DNA from: Lyophyllum atratum
Lineage: Eukaryota; Basidiomycota; Agaricomycetes; Agaricales; Lyophyllaceae
DNA length: 64,000 nt
Direction: 5' to 3'
NCBI GenBank assembly: GCA_014905825.1
Contig: JACGCN010000006.1
Span: forward strand, 62,001-126,000
Shown here: positions 36,867 through 48,400 of the stretch, in pieces
Layout: each line of letters opens with the position of its first letter
Position numbering within the stretch: position 1 is the stretch's first letter
Made by a program: the position numbers and the translations under genes
The notes under the pieces: model-generated
What the model was told of the DNA's origin: nothing
Seen by the model: only the letters and a program-made list of their open reading frames with translations
The model's database searches: none

Positions 36867-39130
36867 ATGGCAGCAGAGAGGGCGGCAGGGAGCTCACCGC
36901 AGGCATCCAACGCAGGCGCTCTCCACCGCCTGGTACGCACGCTCAGCGGTAAAGCCAGCTCTCAATCTGCTGCCCACCCCATCAGCCCAGTCCTCTCCTC
37001 CGGAACCATACCACCCTCCATTTCTGAAGCCCACGACGGACTCGCAGTAACCTCCTCTTCGAGGGGTAGTACAAGCACGAATGTGCAGAGCTCACAGAAG
37101 GATCTGCTCGCTGCGGTCATCGACCGGTTCAAGAACTTCAATTTCGGACTGGGGAAATTTAGCACCAGCAGCGCCTCGGACGGACCACAGGAAAGCCAGG
37201 ATGCGTCTCCTAATACCACCTCGACTGCTCCCGCCAATATACTCCTCGAAACCTCCGGTGACGCAGCCGACGCCCAAGCCGAGCCATTCCCGAGCGGTCC
37301 AGCCGAGGTCGACGCTGTAGACCAAGACGAATCAACTTACCTCGCACGGAAGATCCAAGCCCTAATCGACTCCCTGCCCCTCCCTAGCTCTCCCCGCACC
37401 CCGATACCCCCGAAGCAGCCCAAGCCCCCCGCGCGCGACCGCTCAGGCAGGCCCATCCCACCCCCGGGTGCGACGCCAATCAAGGACTCGAAGCTCATCG
37501 CGATGCTCTCGAGCGCGACGATCATGAACGGCGGTAGGGCGGGAGCGGGAGAAAGGGAGAGGAGGGTTAGCGTGTGGAGCGTGCTGGAGAGCTTGGGGTC
37601 GGCAAGGGCGGATGATGGGGATGATGTTGAGAATGGGCCTGGGGACGGGGAGGGGGATGGTGAGGGCACCGGGGATGGTGATGGTGGGAGTGTGTTCCAA
37701 GACACCTCGGGCATCATGATGTACTCGCCTCTCTTCCCGACGAACGAATCGCTTGTGGAAATTGCGGACTCTGGGCTCATCGAACCTCCGCCTGCTGAAG
37801 AGGGAGGAAACTCGGCTGCGGCGGCGCAGTTCGCTGGATTGATGGGAATGTGGCCGTTTTCGATTTGGAGTAGTGATTCGACTTCGGGTTCTACGCTAGT
37901 GCCAGCGGTATCTGCACCAACCAGCTCGCCCCCCAGTCTCACTACGCTCCCAGTATCCCCTGTGGGCTCACCCCGCCCTCCAGGCTCTCCTTCTCTCCCT
38001 GGTTCCCCAAGAATTGCCCGCCTCCGTATCCAAGGCCAACGCGTCTGGGTCCCCTCAACGACGAAGCTATCCTTCCAAGCCATGTGGTGGGGCTACCGTC
38101 TGTAAGTGTCTCCCCTGCCTTCCTTTCCCGCCCCTACCTCTTTTTTTCTTACATACTACCCATGATATAGGTATCTTCCCCCGCCCGTGGTCGATATCCT
38201 AGACGACAAGCAAATCGAAGCCACCAAGCGTGCTGCCATGATCACCACCGCCCTGACCTGGTTCTTCAGTAACATTCCTCTCACCGCCCTCCCGCCCGCC
38301 GTGCGCCCCGCCGTGCTGCTGCTCCAGACGTTGATCCCGTACGTAGGGTACATCGGGACCTTCATCTCATGGAGCTGGGGTACAATCAAGAGCTACGATA
38401 CTGGTAGGTCTTTCTTACCTTCTCAGCACATCCTGACGGAACTGAAGCTATCTGGGTTACAGGTCATGGCGTCATTCTAACAGCGACTTGGCTCCTCCCA
38501 GTCGCACTCATCCCTGGTACATGGCAAGCAGAAGAATTTCCGCCTGCGTCTCCACCCGAACAGGGCCCGACGCCATTGCCGCCTACATCACCGCCACCTG
38601 TCTCTTCCCCGTCTCTACCAACATCTCCGACCCCAGCGCCCCCGTCATCTCCGCCTCCGTCCTCTCCGCCCATCTCACCAGCCCCCACCCCGTCGGACCC
38701 TCGAATCCCCGTCCAGCTCCCTCCCTCATCCCCACCTCCTTCCTCCCCACTGCCACCCCGATCGCCTGCCCCGCCTACACAAGAACCCACCCCACCTACC
38801 TCCCCGCCCACGTCCCCGCGACCCGAGCTACCACAGGCCTCCGAGCCTCTGCCCCCGTGGGTCCTTCCACCGCCGCCCCCGAGCCCGCCGAAGATCCCCT
38901 TGCCGGAGATAGGGCCCGATGAGCCCTTGCCAAGGTTCGGGTTTGGGGCGCTGGGGAAGGGGAGGAGTAGAGATAGGGATGGGGAGCGCAAGAGGGAGAA
39001 AGGGAGGGGTAAGGAGAGGGATGGGAAGAAGGATGGGAAGGACAGGGCTAAGAGGTTTAAGGCTATTGTGTCGTCGCCTTTTATGGGGTCGAGGAGTCAA
39101 AGTGGGGGTGCGAGTGCGGGCGGGGCTTGA
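36867..39130 (+). CDS. Proline-rich membrane protein with basic C terminus, unrecognised family
   Basis: I do not recognise the family. Three exons (36867-38101, 38171-38403, 38463-39130) join in frame to about 711 residues. The N-terminal half is Ser/Thr/Pro-rich, with an acidic Gly/Asp/Glu run (GDGEGDGEGTGDGDGG) encoded near 37640. A conserved-looking core spans exons 1 to 3: KLSFQAMWWGYRLYLPPPVVD, TALTWFFSNIPLTALPPAV, LLQTLIPYVGYIGTFISWSW and HGVILTATWLLPVALIPGTW, giving two or three membrane segments. The C terminus is about 120 residues of Pro/Ser-rich repeats, then a Lys/Arg-rich segment (RDRDGERKREKGRGKERDGK) and SSPFMGSRSQSGGASAGGA. The last 60 codons and 3' flank are duplicated at about 41.4 kb. 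Confidence 0.7.
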
Positions 39131-39500
39131 GCTGGCCCTTGAACGGTTCCTTGTTTCTGGCAGGGTTTCGAGATTTCCTGGGATGTTGCTGGAATTGGAT
39201 TTCTCTCTTCGCTCTGTTCTGTTGGCTATTAGGTTTCACTGGGTCACTCACGCGGATATAGCATACTCTACACTGACACTTTCGGTCATAATTTATACCT
39301 CCTTTCATACTTATATGGGTGTCTGTTTCTTTTTCTAGGTTACTTACGGCTATCCTGATGTTGTAGCTTCACGATATGTTAGAACGATACGATGCGATAC
39401 GATTATTACGGCCCATAAGGACGATGTGTTCTAGTGGCGCATAGGCAATCTGCTATCGTTACTGGGGGCGTGAGGATGATGTTGAGGTATGGTGATCAAG
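38946..39500 (+). repeat. Source copy of a local segmental duplication
   Basis: The last 60 codons of the preceding gene plus about 370 bases of 3' flank recur at about 41384-41885 in the same orientation. Shared landmarks are AAGCTATTGTGTCGTCGCCT (one base different here), GGGGTGCGAGTGCGGGCGGG, CATAATTTATACCTCCTTTC and CTTCACGATATGTTA. Confidence 0.85.
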
Positions 39501-39755
39501 ATAGATTCTAGTTTATCACGACTGTCTTCCATGTAAACGACTTCGTGTGGAGAGCCACCAGAGAATGAGAACAAATGTATGACGAGTAACAAAGTAAGGG
39601 TATGAGTCAACAGAGTAGAGGATAGTGGATATAACTATACGCGAGCTGGGTCATAATAGTCATCGACTGGGATGTGGGAGCTGTGTGGCACTGTTCAGAT
39701 CGACAGTACCTGAGAAGAATGGAGGTTACACGAACTCACCTTTACACACTCGGTG

Positions 39756-40231
39756 TCAAAACAAAAGAAACCACCCCGGTCCCTCCTCGAATCCCTCTCG
39801 CTCCATAATCTCCTTCAACCTTACCAACTGCTCGTCTTTGGGGATATATTTGTCGTTGGGGCGATCACACGCAACGAGTGCTAGGACCGGGACATATTCG
39901 TCTTCGCCGTCATGACACGATACTGTGGCGATCCTGTTCAGAGGCCATACCGTTCCACATGCCTCTTCAAGGTGTTCGATAAGTGCGTCGACCTCGACTA
40001 TGGTGGCTGGTAGCCCCTGCTTCCGCTTGGGGTTCGCGGTCGATTTCGCAGAGGAGGCGCGGATCTTCTGGATGCAGTAAGACAGGCCGGCCTCCCTGAC
40101 TGGGTACCCGTAGACGAATGCGCCAGTTTTCGAGCGTTCGGCGGCTCGGTAGGTCAAGAGTTTGCCAGGTTGTTTTTGTTCTGTCTATCGGGTTAAGAGA
40201 CGTAAGACTGGAGTGAGATCCACATACCCAT
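39756..40231 (-). CDS. Small unrecognised two-exon protein
   Basis: I do not recognise the family. A tiny first exon (ATGG, 40231-40228) joins across a 47-base intron (GTATGT..GACAG) to 40180-39756, restoring the frame and giving 142 residues. It is soluble, with no signal peptide. Readable segments are KQPGKLLTYRAAERSKTGAF, YPVREAGLSYCIQKIR, VEVDALIEHLEEACGTVWPL and KDEQLVRLKEIMEREGFEEG, with a hydrophobic end (PGWFLLF). Even codon use and clean splice sites suggest a real gene. It sits between the two copies of the segmental duplication but is itself single-copy here. Confidence 0.55.
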
Positions 40232-40504
40232 TGCGATTCAAAGGCAGTGGGAGTTTAGAGCGAAGTAGCTTGTTGGTTGGTGCGAATAGTTGAACTTGAC
40301 TCTTGAGTAGATCCTGACTCACCTAGATGTAGTATATCTGCAAGTACAAACAAGAATAATTAGCCAGGCTTAGAGGGTCAAAACATGTAAATAAATAGAA
40401 TCACTCCTTACATTGGTTGGTCCAGCGCGCATCGACTTTTCACTGGGACTCAGTGGTGGTACCAAGGTGGTACGAGCCAGCGAGGCTTGTCAATGTTTGC
40501 GAGC

Positions 40505-41380
40505 AAGGACCAGGTCACATGCACTGCTACCCGAATCAGCTCCCCAACTCCAGCCCAACTCGCACCCATCAAGGTATCAGGACCCGAAAAGCGTCCACAG
40601 CGCACATGCACATCGAACTGGGTATGGCTGCCAACACATCGCGGATCAGAGAGATGGCGAGTACGACCTGTCCTCGAGGCTCGCAGTTCGCAGCGCCGCC
40701 GGTAGATGGTCTGCCGCTTTACAGATATCTTCTTCGGGGCAAGAGGGGGCAAGTTCACCCACCTCCGCCTACCCCACTCTTCTCTTCTCATCTCATCTCT
40801 GCATAAACGGAACGGACCTTCGCGAACCGCAGCGTAATCGACGTAGCATGTCCCTGGGGTTTGCTCTACCCAATATCCGCAGACGTCAATGTAGGCGTTC
40901 CTAGTACCGTGTACGCCTATACTTACTTACCCGAACGTCATGGGAGCGAGTCGTGGAGGGTGACACATGGGGCCGCGCACCCTCCCCACAGGCCCGCGAG
41001 GTTCAAGGTTCAACGGCAGTTCCTCCTTCATGTACCTAGTTCCGAGCGGGAATTGGTACTTGTATACTTCTGGGGATCCACTCCTTTACTATCCTCGGCC
41101 ATGAAAATAAAGGTCGATATCTGAGCGGGGATGGGGTACTTATACTCTTCCGGAGACACCTTCATGGCTGATCATCCCTGGACCCCACCTCCGAAGAGGA
41201 ATGTCTGTATGTATCGCCGGAACTCATCGCACGCCAGACAATATTAGTCTTCAGAGGCTGTCGATCTCTGGGGGATATCTCAATCTCGCGCAACACACAT
41301 GCATCGATACAAGGCCACCCAGGCTCAAAGCAGCAACGCGTCGACCTTCGCCACTGCCATTCGTCACTCATGGGAGGGTA
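40505..41380 (+). repeat. Dispersed repeat, copy 1 (inverted partner at 53.6-54.4 kb)
   Basis: About 870 bases match the reverse complement of 53560-54375 with indels. Shared runs include AACACATCGCGGATCAGAGA, CGCCGCCGGTA, CGGAACGGACCTTCGCGAA, AGGCGTTCCTAGTAC, AGGTTCAACG-CAGTTCCTCCTTC and CATGGGAGGGTA at the right edge. I see no terminal inverted repeat, target-site duplication or transposase, so the class is unknown. Both copies keep a short frame on the strand opposite to this one. Confidence 0.8.
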
Positions 41381-41383
41381 TAA

Positions 41384-41885
41384 GGGGAAGGGGAGAAGTA
41401 GGGATGGGGATGGGGAGCGCAAGAAGGAGAAAGGAAGGGATAAGGAGAGGGATGGGAAGAAGGATGGGAAGGATAGGACGAGGAGGTTTAAAGCTATTGT
41501 GTCGTCGCCTTTTATGGGGTCAAGGAGTCAAAGTGGGGGTGCGAGTGCGGGCGGGGCTTGAACGGTTCCTTGTTTCCGGTTCGGTTTCGAGCATTTCTGG
41601 GATGTTTGTGGATTGGATTTCTCTCTTCGCTCTGTTTTGTTGACGGTTCGGTTTCCTTGGGTCACTCACGCGGGTATGGCATACACTTACACTTTCTGGT
41701 CATAATTTATACCTCCTTTCATACTTATATGGGTGTCTGTTTCTTTCTTCCTAGGTTACTTTCGAGTATCCTGATGTTCATGGCTTCACGATATGTTACG
41801 AACGATACGACGCGATACGATCATCACGGTCCATCAGGACCAATCTGCTATCATTCCTGGGGACGTGAGCGACGGCGTTGAGAGG
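41384..41885 (+). repeat. Duplicated 3' gene end, second copy
   Basis: This copy of 38946-39500 begins just after the right edge of the dispersed repeat. The C-terminal reading frame is kept: from ATG 41370 it reads GKGRSRDGDGERKKEKGRDK and ends FMGSRSQSGGASAGGA with the same stop. Most base changes are synonymous or conservative Lys/Arg swaps. Without the rest of the gene it is presumably non-functional. Confidence 0.8.
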
Positions 41886-42303
41886 AATACAAGTCTGCAG
41901 CCGAGCTCACCTTTGAGGGGCACTCATCAGCTGGCTCTATTTCACCCCATGCTGTTAAACCTGCTAGTGATTAAACTGACGGGCGATACAATGGTTCTCA
42001 ACGAAAATATAGCATTCCCTCTCCGTTTTTCCAAGCCCTGTGTCAGCTCGACGTTTGCCAAGCTAACGATTTCATGAACGATTAGCATGCGCCTACATTG
42101 CAAGCTCGTAGTGTCTCATAAATCCGGGTCAAAATGTTTCCTCCTTCTTTTGAAGGCGTTCCAGACAGCTTGCCTTTTCGAAGCACGGGAAGAGTCAGGT
42201 TTGCATAGTCGAACGAGGCCTGACACATTTGCAACTGAAGCTACGTTACAGAAACTTTACTAAGTCCATTATAAGTATCGTGCCCTCGCAAGGGATCCGA
42301 CCA

Positions 42304-42558
42304 CTACCAGAATACGGCGGGCCCTTCCTCGTGGCCTAAAGCGACCAATGGAGCGAAGGCGTTATCGGAGCAGCATGTATAGCACGATCCCTGCTTCTTG
42401 AGATACATGTTCTTTGGGCATTCGAAGGGGCAAGCGAAGCAAATGCGGCCGCACTGCTCGACAAAGAGGGAAGACTCTGCACGAGACGGCGCGGCGCCGA
42501 CCTGAGCGCAAGCGGCGAATAGCGTGGCGACGAAGGCGGTCACGGAGATGAGCTGCAT
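42304..42558 (-). CDS. Small secreted cysteine-rich protein
   Basis: An 84-residue protein opens at ATG 42558 with a clear signal peptide (MQLISVTAFVATLFAACAQV, cleavage probably after VGA). The mature part is about 60 residues and holds seven Cys in the pattern C-x3-C-x2-C-x3-C-x10-C-x2-CC (CGRICFACPFEC, then SCYTCC). It lacks the eight-Cys hydrophobin spacing and shows no enzyme motif. Such small secreted cysteine-rich proteins are common in Agaricomycete secretomes and are often effector-like, but that role is inference. The frame ends VALGHEEGPAVFW. An upstream non-coding exon is possible. Confidence 0.65.
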   Translation of the reverse strand: MQLISVTAFVATLFAACAQVGAAPSRAESSLFVEQCGRICFACPFECPKNMYLKKQGSCYTCCSDNAFAPLVALGHEEGPAVFW

Positions 42559-44095
42559 CTATTGAGAGGTGCGTGTCAGAGGCCTTGTCAAGTAATCGAG
42601 CGCGATATGCGACTTACGCTGGAAGAGTACGTTTGGGTTTGGTTTGTGAGTTGAAGAGCGCGCTTATAGCAGGATCCTGGGATTCAAGGTCGTCAGAGAA
42701 GGCTACTCTGAACGAGGCAGGGTAGTCAATAGTCACGTACGATGAGTGCAAGAGAGCGAGTTGGAGAGTCCACCACTGAACATGCGGTCTTTTATAGAGA
42801 GTATGGCGGGATCCAGGCATCTCCCGACAACGGGGAAAACGGGGCACCGGTGACGCGACACAGAACCTTTTAGAAGACGAAGGTCTGCGACACGACAGGT
42901 CTTCAAGCAGAGAATGAAAGCTTGCTTCCATCGTTCACGAAGATGCTTGGCATAGATGTAAAGGCAATCGGATAAGCTACCTTGGACGTAGATCCTTGTG
43001 GGGTCGTGCAGCTCATAGCACGGTGATCGATATCGCAATTTCTGTTAATGGGCAGTAACAGCATCGAACTTTGTCCTCCAGCCCACGGGGAGCCCTCTGA
43101 ACACGTCTTCCGTAAGGCTTGCAGCTTCTAATTCAGATGACTACTCGGTTAGAATGAATGTGGGCAGTCGAGAAATGTCGTTTAGGCTAAGTCACTTGGA
43201 ATGCTTCAATGTTGCCTTAATGGGAGCTTGGTCGGCGAGCGTACGACGAGACGAGGTCATCATCGGTACTGTGAAGCGCCGGTAGCCGGTCTTCAGATAT
43301 CAGATCGTTGGTGGGGAATCATGTCATTGCTGGAGTGGCCTGGATGCGAGCTGAACCGGTGGACCCCTGTGGCGTCCGGGGACTGGCACATACCAAGTTG
43401 CAGCAGGATTGCACCAGCAGTCCGCAAGACGCCGCCTGCGGCTGAATTGAAAATGCAAGACCAAGGTCACAGAGTCAGCGTCAGCTTGTTTCTCTGGTAG
43501 CAAAAAAATGCCACCTACTAGTGGTACCACTGCGCACACTGCCAAGGCCTAAGCGCTAAGCCTGTAATGCAATAGGAAATCCGAAACTGCCAAGGACCCT
43601 CCATGGGCTCGAAGCAGCATGTTTATTATTAGGATAGGGTTCGTGCCACGATGAGAGCCATAGTCGACGGGCTGCGCCTACCGTTGTAACAGCGCCTAGC
43701 TGTGAGAACACGAAGGTATAGAGACCTCCTCCTCCTAAGTATGCAATCGGATGCAATCAGCTATAGAATCAGATTAGATGATTATGAGGTGGCTGTGCTA
43801 TTGCACGAAAAAAATAAACCCCAACCAAGCAAGGCCAACTGAGCCCGCACGTCTATGCAATCTAAATTGTTGGTTCTCGACGCGTTTTCGAACAGCAAAG
43901 GTTACTTCGTTCTATACGTCTACCTGTTTCTTGTTCTGGGACCCGAGGCGCTAATCAGTCCGCTTACAGTGCACAGCGAGGACAGCATTTGCTGTAGACG
44001 TCTGATGTGCACCGCATTTAACTCATAGGAGGACCTTTTTATCTTCCTAGTACTCGGTGAGTCGCCCTTCGACTCTGGCTGCCACTCGAGTCCTT
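42559..44095. other. Intergenic stretch
   Basis: No gene is supported. Overlapping frames on both strands near 42.6-43.5 kb have no recognisable motif. A 12-base perfect palindrome AGTGGTACCACT lies near 43520. Confidence 0.35.
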
Positions 44096-45487
44096 ATGCC
44101 GACCTTTTGCAGTCGAGATGTCCGCTTCCATCCCCCAAGGTCGAAGGGGCCACAAACTTCGAAGACGTCCAAGCGACCATCGAAGTTTAGCATCGCCTTG
44201 GACTCTTCGGGATTGGTGTTGTCGACGCTCGCTGATGCTGCGAGACTGACTCCAGTGCCTTACTTGCAGGAGGCAGCTGCAGTAGCTCTGGGTATAATAA
44301 ACATGATACAGGTATGTGGGGTATCTAGTCGTTGTTCGGCGCCTAGTGACTCACTGATCCCAATAGTGTGTGAAGAGCAACAAAGATGCATTTGAACGGC
44401 TGGCCAGTGATGCTTGCGCTCTCGTATCCGGTATCCTGTGCAGAGATAGCAAGATAATACTTGATGTCGCCAGTGTGAAGCCGGCCTACCTCAATCATGC
44501 AAGAGAATTGGCTGAGTGAGTCGTCAACTCCCCATGTACCCCGATATCCTCATCTTTCTTTTTGCATGCAGGACTCTACGCGAAATACACGAATACACGA
44601 AAATACAAGCGTCCAAGAACAAAATCATTCGCGCCATTCAGTACAAATCCGATGCGGGGATAATACAAGAATATCGTGATCGCTTGAAACAATCTCTAGA
44701 TCTATTCAGCGTCCGTATTCCATCTCATTTCCCGCTTTCATTCCTTAAACATAACTATTTACAGCTGAAATCCACGCTCTCCATCCATGATGTACTCGCG
44801 TCTATCCAGCAACAACTCGTGTCTGTAGTGGATCATACCAGAGGCCTTTGTAAAGGCGAGGCCTCGAGACAGGAAACTGTGCTGATGGAGGCGGCAGATG
44901 CGAAGTCTGACGTCGTTGCGAAGGAAGCAGTGGAGCCTAAGACCGCCACCGAAGATCAGGTTACCCGGGAGAAGGGAACCAAGGCGGGATGGGTCGGAAC
45001 CCAGAGGGGCGAGACCGCAAAAGTCGCGAATGGGGGAGTCGATATAGCTAGCACCGAAAAGGAAACGACGAGGCTATCATTGGATGCGCCAGAGGTTGAA
45101 GGAAGCAAAGCTGCCCAAGTCAGGATAGATCATCGACACATCGGCATTTCGAGAGCACCGCCGATGACCGCGTCGTTGAATCCATTTCCAGAGACGAACC
45201 CATTTCGTGCTGGTCTCCCTTCACTCGCTGCCAGTCATCATGCGTCCCATCCTGATTCGCATTCGAAACCGTGTCTCGAATTTCTGCCTGGTCTTCATCA
45301 AACCTTTCCTGGCTTTCAACATGGGCTCCCTGCTGTTCACTCTGCGCATTTAAATCTCATGTCCATCGGCGGGAACCAAAACAGCTACTGTAACACCGTT
45401 ACCAATACAAACTCTGGCAACGTCACGAACCATGTCATCTCAAACTCGAATAACGATTTCTCTGTGATCCACTATGGTTTGTGTTGA
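44096..45487 (+). CDS. MLKL-like four-helix (cell-death type) protein with Asn-rich tail
   Basis: Four exons (44096-44311, 44367-44515, 44572-44710, 44765-45487) join in frame to 408 residues. Residues about 30-190 match the fungal helical domain related to the MLKL N-terminal bundle, often found at the N terminus of basidiomycete NLR-like or kinase-like proteins. Motifs are LTPVPYLQEAAAVALGIINM, CVKSNKDAFERLASDAC, HARELAETLREIHEYTKIQA and YRDRLKQSLDLFS with KSTLSIHDVLASIQQQL. In MLKL this bundle acts at membranes. A charged, probably disordered region follows, then an Asn/Ser/Thr-rich C terminus (GGNQNSYCNTVTNTNSGN, VISNSNNDFSVIHYG). There is no NB-ARC, NACHT or kinase domain. ATG 44096 is the first ATG of the frame. 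The domain call is by pattern; the function is inferred. Confidence 0.68.
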
Positions 45488-48400
45488 TCTGTCTTATCCG
45501 AATACCTGTGTTGAGACTGTTTTTAGGAAGAGGAAGGTGGAAATAACTCCACCGTGTCGGACAACTCGGCATGTTGGGCACTTGTAACATCCAAGTTCCC
45601 ACAAGAATGGTCGCTGTCGCGTGATCGTCCCCTCTGTCTAGTCTTATCTATACCTCAGCACGTATGTAAGCTGCCTTGACCACTTCGTCTGACCATCGTA
45701 TTTTCATTGTGCAGAATCTGAATTGTCAGCTGAGCTCTTGTGTCGTCGTAAATGGCTTGAAAACAGAGACATCCAAGGTCCAACATGGCCCTATCGTTCG
45801 ATCCACTTCGCGATGGGGTTCTTTTTGTTGAACCAAACGGTCATCTATCCAGAAATAGCGACTGGACAGGATCTGCAACCCTGCACATCGATGTACCTTC
45901 TCTTCTCGAATTTCCAAGAGGAAGCAGGATCGATCGCAGCTCTTGGCTATGGGAAGGTTTCAATCTTCATCTGACTTATCGCGGTTTATCACCGAGCTCC
46001 TCGATCCCGAAGCCAGCCATACGGGGTCATCGAACGTCCGCTAACATTCATGACCTTACGATTCTAGAGTCTGCAGTCCCATCGTGTCCAAGACTGACAA
46101 ACCGTCCATCGGATCTTAGGATGATGCATTCAGATATGCTTACGATAGCTTTTCGACGAAGATCTCCACCCCAAATTCTAGCTCGAACAACAAGGACGAA
46201 GCCATGCGGGGGCTATGTAGCTGCATCAACAGCGATAACATTGGTTTGTCGAGGCTATCTCCGAGAAGGACTGGACTTGGACTGGGAACAGCCAGGTCCT
46301 GTGAATCAAATGGTACCACGCACCAGATGTATATGGAACTCAAGTCCACGGACAAATGGGCATGGTCTGAGGTCTCTGATTCCGGGGGCCTCACCTGACG
46401 ACCTAGATCTCTCCCAACTGATGAGAGGTAAAGCGCCTTAACGACGCTTCGCTGTCTCGAAAGTCCCAACCATTGTTCTCACAGCACGGCGTAAGTAACG
46501 GCCCTTCCGAACGACGATTCAATGTTCATATGATGTCTCTCTTTCCGACTCGGAATGGGTGTTTCCTCATGGTAACTCGTTTACCTGCGACGACGTTCCG
46601 ATTGTGTGTTCCAAGGTTCAAACGGTCAGCATGGCTAGCACTGGACCCGGGTTTCCTCCCCTTGCTCTATCCATATAAGCGGCCAAGACAAGATTTGCGG
46701 CGACAATTAATACAGTAAGCATCTCTCCGCATACGGAACTGATCGATGATCAGCCAAACTGGCTCCGTCAATTATTCAACGTTGCAGCGCGGGTGAGGAC
46801 CAGGCTGAGGCTTAGTCACCTCAGAAATCACAGCGCTCGGAGATTATCGATTGATCACCGATCTAGTTGAGGTGAGCAGACACACGGTTAACCTCCTGGA
46901 CTTACCACGTAGACATTGTCGAGCTGTCATACGAATGCATACGGTATACTTATTCAACTCAAATTCTGGGAACATTGGCGGCTCACCTGACCAAGTATCG
47001 CAATGACATGCCCTGACATGCCCACGGATCACCGCAGAAATCATAGATACGACAAGCCTCTCCGATCCTCGATCGTGCAGCATGGAAACAACGTGGCTGC
47101 TAGAACTAAAACTAAAGTAATGGACCTTCGGACGTCCCTCTAAGCTCGTCATGCGCGGTCAGCGCTCGCCCCGGAATATCCTCGAGTTGTACCCGGGGTT
47201 CAGATACTGCAAACGGGAGGTCCGGCTACGCGGTGCAACATCAACCTTGAGGCTTGGGATAGGATTGCTCAGCGTGGACAGACGTGGGCACGATGCACGC
47301 GTATTAGATTGGTAACCGACACGGCAAATCTAATTACGACTGCTCTGGGGAAGGGTACATACGTGCGGGGGAAAGAATTATGTATATAGGGATCAGGATA
47401 GTATGTAAGTATGCTAAGTATGATGCCATTATTGCCGGAACATGCGGATACAATTGTACAGCGACGCAACACGAGGAAAGGAACATTGTCAACCATGAAG
47501 CAGAGAAGGCAGAAAGGCTAACATATTACGCATTAAAAGGACCACGAGGAAGCAAAGAACAACCGCCAGTGTCAAAAACCAAAGAGAACATGTACAAGGA
47601 AAAAACGTCAACTGAAAGCCTGCAGGATGAAGTACAATCACAAGGTCGACCAATGTACCCACCGGTCCGCACATCGCTCCGGTAAATGCACGGGCTCCCG
47701 AGTCCCTGATTCTTGACCGTCGCAGAGTGGAGGAGGAGGAGCGTGATACGTATCAACGCTCAACTCGACTCAACTCCAACTCATCACGACACCCTCCTGC
47801 CAGACGTACACCCGCACAAACCCCATCATCTCCCCCAACCCTGCGCCCCTGGTCCAAAAATAACCCAGACGGACGCCCGCTATCGACTCCCGAATCCGAA
47901 TCCGCGCACGTCCCCAGACCGTCGAGATGGGTCGAAGGGTTTCCGCCGGGGACCCCAACCACATCGCGATGTGGCATGCGTTTGTATCGATAACCCTGAA
48001 AAGCCCTGACATGCTGGATAACCATCGCCATCTCCCTATCGCCAATCGCCAGCGTCCAGTGCCCATCTTCAATCCCGCCGGAGCGTCCAAGTCCAAGCCT
48101 GGACACATGCGCAGATGATATGATCAAACCCGATGCACCCGCATCTTGTCGCCCGCAAAATGCCCGCATGCGGTCCTAGCGCCTGACCCCGAACCCAGCC
48201 TTGCGTAATCTATACGCCGCCGCAGACCCCGCAGCCCGCGTCATCGTCATCGTCGTGTTCATGTTCGTGTTCGTGTCGTAAAAATAGAAAGGAGGAGGAG
48301 GGGGTAAGCAGATAACGCGCCAGGGACACCTACATGTCCCGGCATAGGGCGTTCCTTGCTCTCGCCTCAACTCAACTCGATTCGTGTAGCGTGTGTAGAG

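Larger units (their letters stand above)
40232..42303. other. Repeat-filled intergenic stretch
   Basis: This stretch holds a dispersed repeat (about 40505-41380) and the duplicated 3' gene end (about 41384-41885). No independent gene is supported. Confidence 0.5.

Noticed and set aside
37337..39100. Minus-strand frames of 75-248 codons opposite the proline-rich membrane protein
   Set aside because: These are antisense shadows; the plus-strand exons join in frame and give membrane segments.
45785..46441. 218-codon plus-strand frame downstream of the MLKL-like gene
   Set aside because: It begins with an ATG but has no recognisable domain, overlaps other frames on both strands and lacks a consistent compositional signal. 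I could not connect it to the upstream gene by splicing.
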